A stretch of DNA of 6,508 nucleotides from an uncultured Bacteroidota bacterium (lineage in GTDB: Bacteria; Bacteroidota; Bacteroidia; Chitinophagales; Chitinophagaceae). Under the pieces are notes generated by a model. It did no database searches. It was not told the origin of the DNA and was given only the letters and a program-made list of their open reading frames with translations. The stretch lies in NCBI GenBank assembly GCA_903929655.1, contig CAIYVS010000060.1:1-6508 (forward strand), read 5' to 3'. This document shows positions 4,401 through 6,508 of the stretch, piece by piece. The translations under genes and the position numbers were made by a program. Position 1 is the stretch's first letter. Each line of letters begins with the position of its first letter.

Positions 4401-6508
4401 TCACAGGCACCTTTAATATGTCCAATTACAGTGCTACCAATACCGAGATCAGGATGAGTTTTGACTATATCATGCACGGTATACCAAGAACAGATTCCGG
4501 CAACCACATTTGGGTGCATGGTACAGATACAGCCCAGTGGGTCGATGTCTTCAAATACAACATGTCTGCAACGCCCGGCCAGGTAAACCATTCAGGCTCC
4601 ATATCCCTGTCCGATGCCATGCTTCAGCATCTGCAAAATTTCTCAACCAGTACACAGATACGCTTTGGACAAAATGATACATCCCTCATCGGCATAAGAA
4701 ATTATGGGAATGGCATTACACTCGATAATTTCTCCATCTATACGGTACAGAATGATGTAGGTCTTATAAGCATCCTGAATCCTCAGTTAGTGAATTGCGG
4801 ACTTAGCACCAATGTACCACTAACAGTTTTAGTGCGCAACGGAGTAAACATTCCGCAAAACAATATTCTGCTGTTTTACCGATTGGACAACGGAACTATT
4901 TTTGCTGATACAATTTATACCTTAGGCCCTAAAGACTCCCTGAATTATACTTTCAAAGAAAAGATGGACCTCTCATCTTTAGGTGCCCATGTGCTGAATG
5001 TATGGCTCACCAATACCGGCGACACCTATCACGCCAATGACAGCATCCTGAATTTTACTTTCCACAACCAGCCCCTGGTAAGCGCTTTCCCTTACCTCGA
5101 GAATTTCGAGACTAGCAATGGCAACTGGTACACAGACGGCATAAATGATACCTGGCAATACGGCACACCTGCCTCGCCCAAGATACATAAAGCCGCAAGT
5201 GGCAGCAAAGCATGGAAAACCAATCTTACAGGAACTTACAAAGACCTGGGAATGGCTTACCTCTATTCTCCCTGTTTCGACCTTTCGGCGCTCACACATC
5301 CCATGCTCAGTTTTAGCTTTGCTATGGAAATTGAGAATTGCGGCGACGTGCTTTGTGATGCAGGCTATATGGAATACTCCTATGATGGCACTGTTTGGAC
5401 CAAACTGGGTGCAACAGGGCAGGGGACAAACTGGTATGATTCCACTTTCAATGTATGGAACGAACTGGGCAATACCCGCTGGCATGTGGCATCCATTCCT
5501 TTACCTGCAAGCACCTCTCCAATACGCCTGCGCTTTGTCCTGGCATCCGATCCCGGCGCACATTTTGAAGGCATGGCCGTAGATGATATCCACATATTCG
5601 ACCTCACAAACCCCATATATAACGGAAGTACCATTTATACCAATGTTCAAAATGCTACAGGTACTCAATGGCTTGATTTTACACAAGCAGGCGGAATAAT
5701 GGGCCAGGTTCAGCCCGATAACCAAAATCTGGGCACAGTTACAACTACCATTTATACCCACAGCATCCTCTCAAACCAAGACCAGACACAGGCTATCTTC
5801 CCGAAAAGCTTTACAGTAAAAACTACGCAAGCGCCAACCGATAGCGTAGGGGTACGTCTATTTGTGCTGGACTCTGATGTACTCGTAATGATGCACGACA
5901 CCAATTGCATATCATGCACCAAACCGGAAGATGCATACTCACTGGGCATCACCAAATATGATAATGCTATGAAAAACCTGGAAAATGGAATTCTTTCCGA
6001 CAATACAGGTGGCAATTATATTTATTACCCTTACAAAGCTGTTAAATGGGTCCCCTATGACAAGGGCTATTATGCCGAAATAAATGTAAACTCATTCTCC
6101 GAGCTCTGGCTGAATGACGGAGGCCCCACAGCTAATTTCGCTCTCAACAACGATTACCTGGTATTTAATGCCCGCAAAATCAGTCCGCAGGATGTAAAAG
6201 TTGATTGGACATCTTATATTGATACCACCGTGAATTATTACCTCGTTCAACGTTCCCTGAATGATACCACATTTACGAGCATAGATTCCATCAATGCGCT
6301 GCACCAGGCCTCACCACAATATATTTATATCGACACGCCAACTGTAGCAATCGGCTCATCCGTATATTATCGTTTACAATGGTATGGACTCAACAATTCT
6401 GTTTACTATTCACCTGTTCGCAAAATAGACTGGACCAATCCTAACGAGCTGATAAACATTTACCCCAATCCAACAAACGGCTTATTACATATGAACTGGA
6501 CGGCCAAT
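1337..6508 (+). CDS. Giant secreted Kp43-like subtilisin (S8) with T9SS sorting domain, 3' end outside window
   Basis: The frame is open for 1724 codons from ATG 1337 to the window edge; I read every codon and found no stop. ATG 1337 is the only plausible start: TAA lies in frame at 1322, and the next ATG (Met68) would lose the signal peptide. No Shine-Dalgarno is present, only TTTTTAAAA, as usual in Bacteroidota. Domains by residue: signal peptide 1-30; two-lobed propeptide about 31-225; subtilisin core about 230-510; Kp43-type beta domain about 511-635; Ig-like 640-728; FN3-like 733-813; CARDB-like 826-935; jelly roll 946-1135; CARDB-like 1139-1243; jelly roll 1251-1422; CxxC module 1430-1595; FN3-like 1600-1698; sorting domain from about 1704. 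The inferred role is an extracellular or surface-anchored endopeptidase that crosses the inner membrane by Sec and the outer membrane by T9SS. Substrate is unknown. It appears monocistronic as far as can be seen. Confidence 0.93.
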   Translation, partial: MKRPIRLLHVYILTPVILALFLALSGSLSAQEKASAPTVYLKGAAFVPAPNASRWIDSIATSKTTTPMQVLIQFSGIPTQQQRDLMQANGILLKNYIPDNAFIAIIQSPQNLNNISSLPIRNISMVKADWKADTYIWQKINENISKTVEILVSFHNDIDKQTVYTFIQQLGGQVMQGNMEDFGSYKVLIPANKVKSMAQWYGVKYISPITKNALLDIDAKAAARVNVIAQPYALGGYNLLGDSVTVGVGDNTSGYYHADMVDRVINYNPAAITNHGIHINGIVGSAGIMDPLAEGTAWHARLVDHFFDNILTYTGDMNKVYNMTITNNSYSVIEHDCSYDGTYDAYSELVDDLSEKYKMVLHVFAAGNDGNDTCNPYPTPYATTGGGYQPAKNNICVTGTDESYNNDITSRGPVKDGRMKPDICNVSAGVYSCIGTTGYLYAGGTSMASPATAADVALLEQRYKQLHGGANARADILKTLLLNGAMDIGNPGPDFHYGFGFPDMNHSLSMLNNNYYSTNVVTNGGLKTSTITVPANTAQLKVMLYWHDVAPSLQSSKALVNDLDLQVKGPDSIAHKPLVLDPTPANVTNNAVEGADHLNNCEQVTINNPVAGGYTISVSGYSVPSLIQDYVIAYDFVPVGIKLTYPIAGSVFPNWLNVSIRWEASTDTNTFTLQYSTDNGSNWTLISNNIPSTQRSWGWSAPINSGQCLLKLSRNNTSQQSTSGPFTMNKITAHLDSVQCPGYMSIYWDSVPNATAYQVWRKIGPYMHVVDTVSTSNTYVFSDLSTDSTYYAAVAPIINGAAGYRSLGLARQPNTGNCAGNYSNGDLTIEKILAPTSGRKLTSIQLGNSENLVLRVRNLYTNACIGYSISYKVNNGSWQTAYPLVQLPANSETDITVAAGLDLSNTANYKITVAITNILVTDPVHQNDTIVENITQFVNNAIDLTNPFTDGFESIGVTTKTSNYIGISSYWDFATNNDSGRIRTYVNDSILITGNRSVSLDDIVNFSNGDGVSIAPANQNYFTGTFNMSNYSATNTEIRMSFDYIMHGIPRTDSGNHIWVHGTDTAQWVDVFKYNMSATPGQVNHSGSISLSDAMLQHLQNFSTSTQIRFGQNDTSLIGIRNYGNGITLDNFSIYTVQNDVGLISILNPQLVNCGLSTNVPLTVLVRNGVNIPQNNILLFYRLDNGTIFADTIYTLGPKDSLNYTFKEKMDLSSLGAHVLNVWLTNTGDTYHANDSILNFTFHNQPLVSAFPYLENFETSNGNWYTDGINDTWQYGTPASPKIHKAASGSKAWKTNLTGTYKDLGMAYLYSPCFDLSALTHPMLSFSFAMEIENCGDVLCDAGYMEYSYDGTVWTKLGATGQGTNWYDSTFNVWNELGNTRWHVASIPLPASTSPIRLRFVLASDPGAHFEGMAVDDIHIFDLTNPIYNGSTIYTNVQNATGTQWLDFTQAGGIMGQVQPDNQNLGTVTTTIYTHSILSNQDQTQAIFPKSFTVKTTQAPTDSVGVRLFVLDSDVLVMMHDTNCISCTKPEDAYSLGITKYDNAMKNLENGILSDNTGGNYIYYPYKAVKWVPYDKGYYAEINVNSFSELWLNDGGPTANFALNNDYLVFNARKISPQDVKVDWTSYIDTTVNYYLVQRSLNDTTFTSIDSINALHQASPQYIYIDTPTVAIGSSVYYRLQWYGLNNSVYYSPVRKIDWTNPNELINIYPNPTNGLLHMNWTAN
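1427..2011 (+). other. Two-lobed propeptide of the subtilisin
   Basis: Residues about 31-225 lie between the signal peptide and the catalytic core. They hold two similar segments, 68-126 (MQVLIQFSGIP ... IRNISMV) and 148-209 (VEILVSFHNDI ... VKYISPI). Each runs strand, helix, Gly-containing turn, strand, helix, strand, like the I9-type inhibitor/chaperone fold of subtilase propeptides. In each lobe a (V/I)(L/I)V.F-type strand is followed by a helix ending in NG or GG, then a strand ending in a 'vxxI' element. Family knowledge suggests it folds and inhibits the enzyme until export, then is cut off. The fold assignment is inference from pattern, not a profile search. Confidence 0.65.
2024..2866 (+). 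other. Subtilisin-like (peptidase S8) catalytic domain, Kp43-type
   Basis: Catalytic residues can be placed in order. Asp250 is in SVTVGVGDN (codon 2084-2086) and His275 is in NHGIHINGIVG (2159-2161). The oxyanion Asn368 is in FAAGNDG (2438-2440) and the nucleophile Ser446 is in GGTSMASP (2672-2674). SRGPVKDGRMKPDI (410-423) is the usual SRGP..DGR.KPD block before the serine. HYGFGFPD (496-503) corresponds to the G.G.(V/I)(N/D) end of the S8 core. All triad residues are present, so activity is plausible. Departures from consensus are the Asp motif DNT in place of D(T/S)G and HGIH in place of HGTH. Five cysteines (337, 374, 396, 424, 433) could give disulfides outside the cell. Confidence 0.92.
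2867..3241 (+). other. Kp43-type C-terminal beta domain of the protease
   Basis: Residues about 511-635 match the beta-sandwich domain that follows the catalytic core in Kp43-like subtilases. Visible landmarks are TSTITVPANTAQLKVMLYWHD (529-549), LVNDLDLQVKGPD (559-571), NNCEQVTINNP (599-609) and GGYTISVSGYSV (612-623), then QDYVIAYDF. The LVNDLDL.V.GP and NN.EQV signatures are typical of the family. In Kp43 enzymes this domain packs on the catalytic core and helps stability. Confidence 0.82.
3254..3775 (+). other. Ig-like and FN3-like beta domains
   Basis: Residues about 640-728 look like an Ig-type beta sandwich: a leading YPIAGSVFPN, then SIRWEAS, FTLQYSTDNGSNWTLI and RSWGWSAP. The YS.DNG..W strand pair is the common 'stimulus' pattern of secreted Bacteroidota enzymes. 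Residues about 733-813 fit a fibronectin III fold, with MSIYWDSVPNATAYQVWRK (744-762) as strands B and C and LSTDSTYYAAVAPI (784-797) as the late strands. Both are likely spacers or binding modules. The assignment rests on pattern only. Confidence 0.6.
3812..5602 (+). repeat. Duplicated [CARDB-like + jelly-roll] supermodule
   Basis: Unit 1 is residues 826-1135 and unit 2 is 1139-1422. The CARDB-like halves align by eye. LVLRVRNLYTNACIGYSISY matches LTVLVRNGVNIPQNNILLFY, and YKVNNGSW matches YRLDNGTI. DLSNTANYKITVAITN matches DLSSLGAHVLNVWLTN, and QNDTIVENI matches ANDSILNF. The jelly-roll halves begin NPFTDGFES and FPYLENFET and end GITLDNFSIY and GMAVDDIHIF. The second is the clearer MAM-like form, with SPCFDLS, GYMEYSYDGTVWTKLG and NWY. 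It also has Cys1313, Cys1335 and Cys1340. Such modules usually bind sugars or surfaces. Here that role is inference. Confidence 0.62.
5624..6121 (+). other. CxxC-containing module common before T9SS sorting domains
   Basis: Residues about 1430-1595 have the look of a module found near the C-terminus of many large secreted Bacteroidota proteins. Landmarks are QWLDFTQAGGIMGQVQPDNQNLG (1444-1466), VGVRLFVLDSDVLVMM (1504-1519), CISC (1524-1527), YSLGITKYDNA (1534-1544), DNTGGNYIYYP, KGYYAEINV (1576-1584) and SFSELWLNDGG (1586-1596). I know of no established function. The paired cysteines could form a disulfide or bind metal. A predicted all-beta fold is inference. Confidence 0.5.
6134..6430 (+). 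other. FN3-like linker before the sorting domain
   Basis: Residues about 1600-1698 fit the FN3-like segment that commonly precedes T9SS sorting domains. The strands are YLVFNARKISPQDVKVDWTS (1607-1626), NYYLVQRSLNDTTFTSIDSI (1633-1652), QYIYIDT and SVYYRLQWYGLNNSVYYSPV (1675-1694). The .V.W......YYLVQRS.N...F and YYRL......YS.(V/I) patterns are the usual hallmarks. It probably holds the signal domain away from the rest of the protein. Confidence 0.65.
6446..6508 (+). other. T9SS type A C-terminal sorting domain (truncated by window end)
   Basis: The last visible residues, 1704-1724, read ELINIYPNPTNGLLHMNWTAN. (L/I)xxYPNPxxGxL is the hallmark first block of the type A (por secretion) sorting domain. 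The family is usually about 70-80 residues, so some 55-60 more residues and a stop should follow just beyond the window. The domain directs the cargo through the outer-membrane T9SS translocon. It is normally removed by the sortase-like PorU, with release or attachment to lipopolysaccharide. Confidence 0.9.

Noticed and set aside
4979..5485. Minus-strand open frame of 168 codons
   Set aside because: It lies fully inside the protease frame, opposite the second jelly-roll region. Its translation shows no recognisable domain, and the + strand protein here has clear motifs. It is a chance shadow.
5145..5582. Plus-strand open frame of 145 codons in another frame
   Set aside because: It overlaps the second jelly-roll domain, whose motifs (SPCFDLS, EYSYDGTVW, AVDDIHIF) are read in the main frame. 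The alternative product is Pro/His/Trp-rich with no family resemblance.

Overview
The window reads as chromosomal DNA from a member of the Bacteroidota, possibly a Chitinophagia-like lineage, although the class cannot be fixed from this sequence alone. Three things point there. The ribosomal protein S1 has Bacteroidota-style sequence, including its C-terminal TLGDIDALAA tail. The second gene ends in a type IX secretion (T9SS) sorting motif, INIYPNPTNG, which is essentially confined to this phylum and its relatives. The second gene also has no Shine-Dalgarno sequence, only an A/T-rich stretch before its ATG.

Layout. Bases 1-1223 (+) hold the C-terminal 406 residues of rpsA (30S ribosomal protein S1): three well-conserved S1 RNA-binding domains, one degenerate S1 domain and a charged tail, closed by tandem stops. 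A strong intrinsic terminator with a GAAA tetraloop follows at 1254-1285. After a spacer of about 50 bases, a single reading frame runs from ATG 1337 to the end of the window without a stop (1724 codons, C-terminus cut off). There is no gap over 300 bases, and I see no RNA gene, mobile element or CRISPR array.

The long gene encodes a secreted modular serine protease. In order it has a signal peptide, a two-lobed propeptide, a Kp43-like subtilisin (S8) domain with Asp250/His275/Ser446 and oxyanion Asn368, and the beta-sandwich domain that follows the catalytic core in Kp43-type enzymes. Then come an Ig-like and an FN3-like domain and a duplicated [CARDB-like + jelly-roll] pair. A CxxC-containing module of a type common in secreted Bacteroidota proteins, an FN3-like linker and the start of the T9SS type A sorting domain complete it.

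The two genes share a strand but not an evident function. The terminator, the lack of overlap and the different codon preferences suggest independent transcription: a highly expressed translation gene next to an accessory extracellular enzyme gene. I see no multi-gene system. The points most worth a second look are the architecture of the giant protease, its non-consensus catalytic motifs, the doubled propeptide lobes and the duplicated supermodule.
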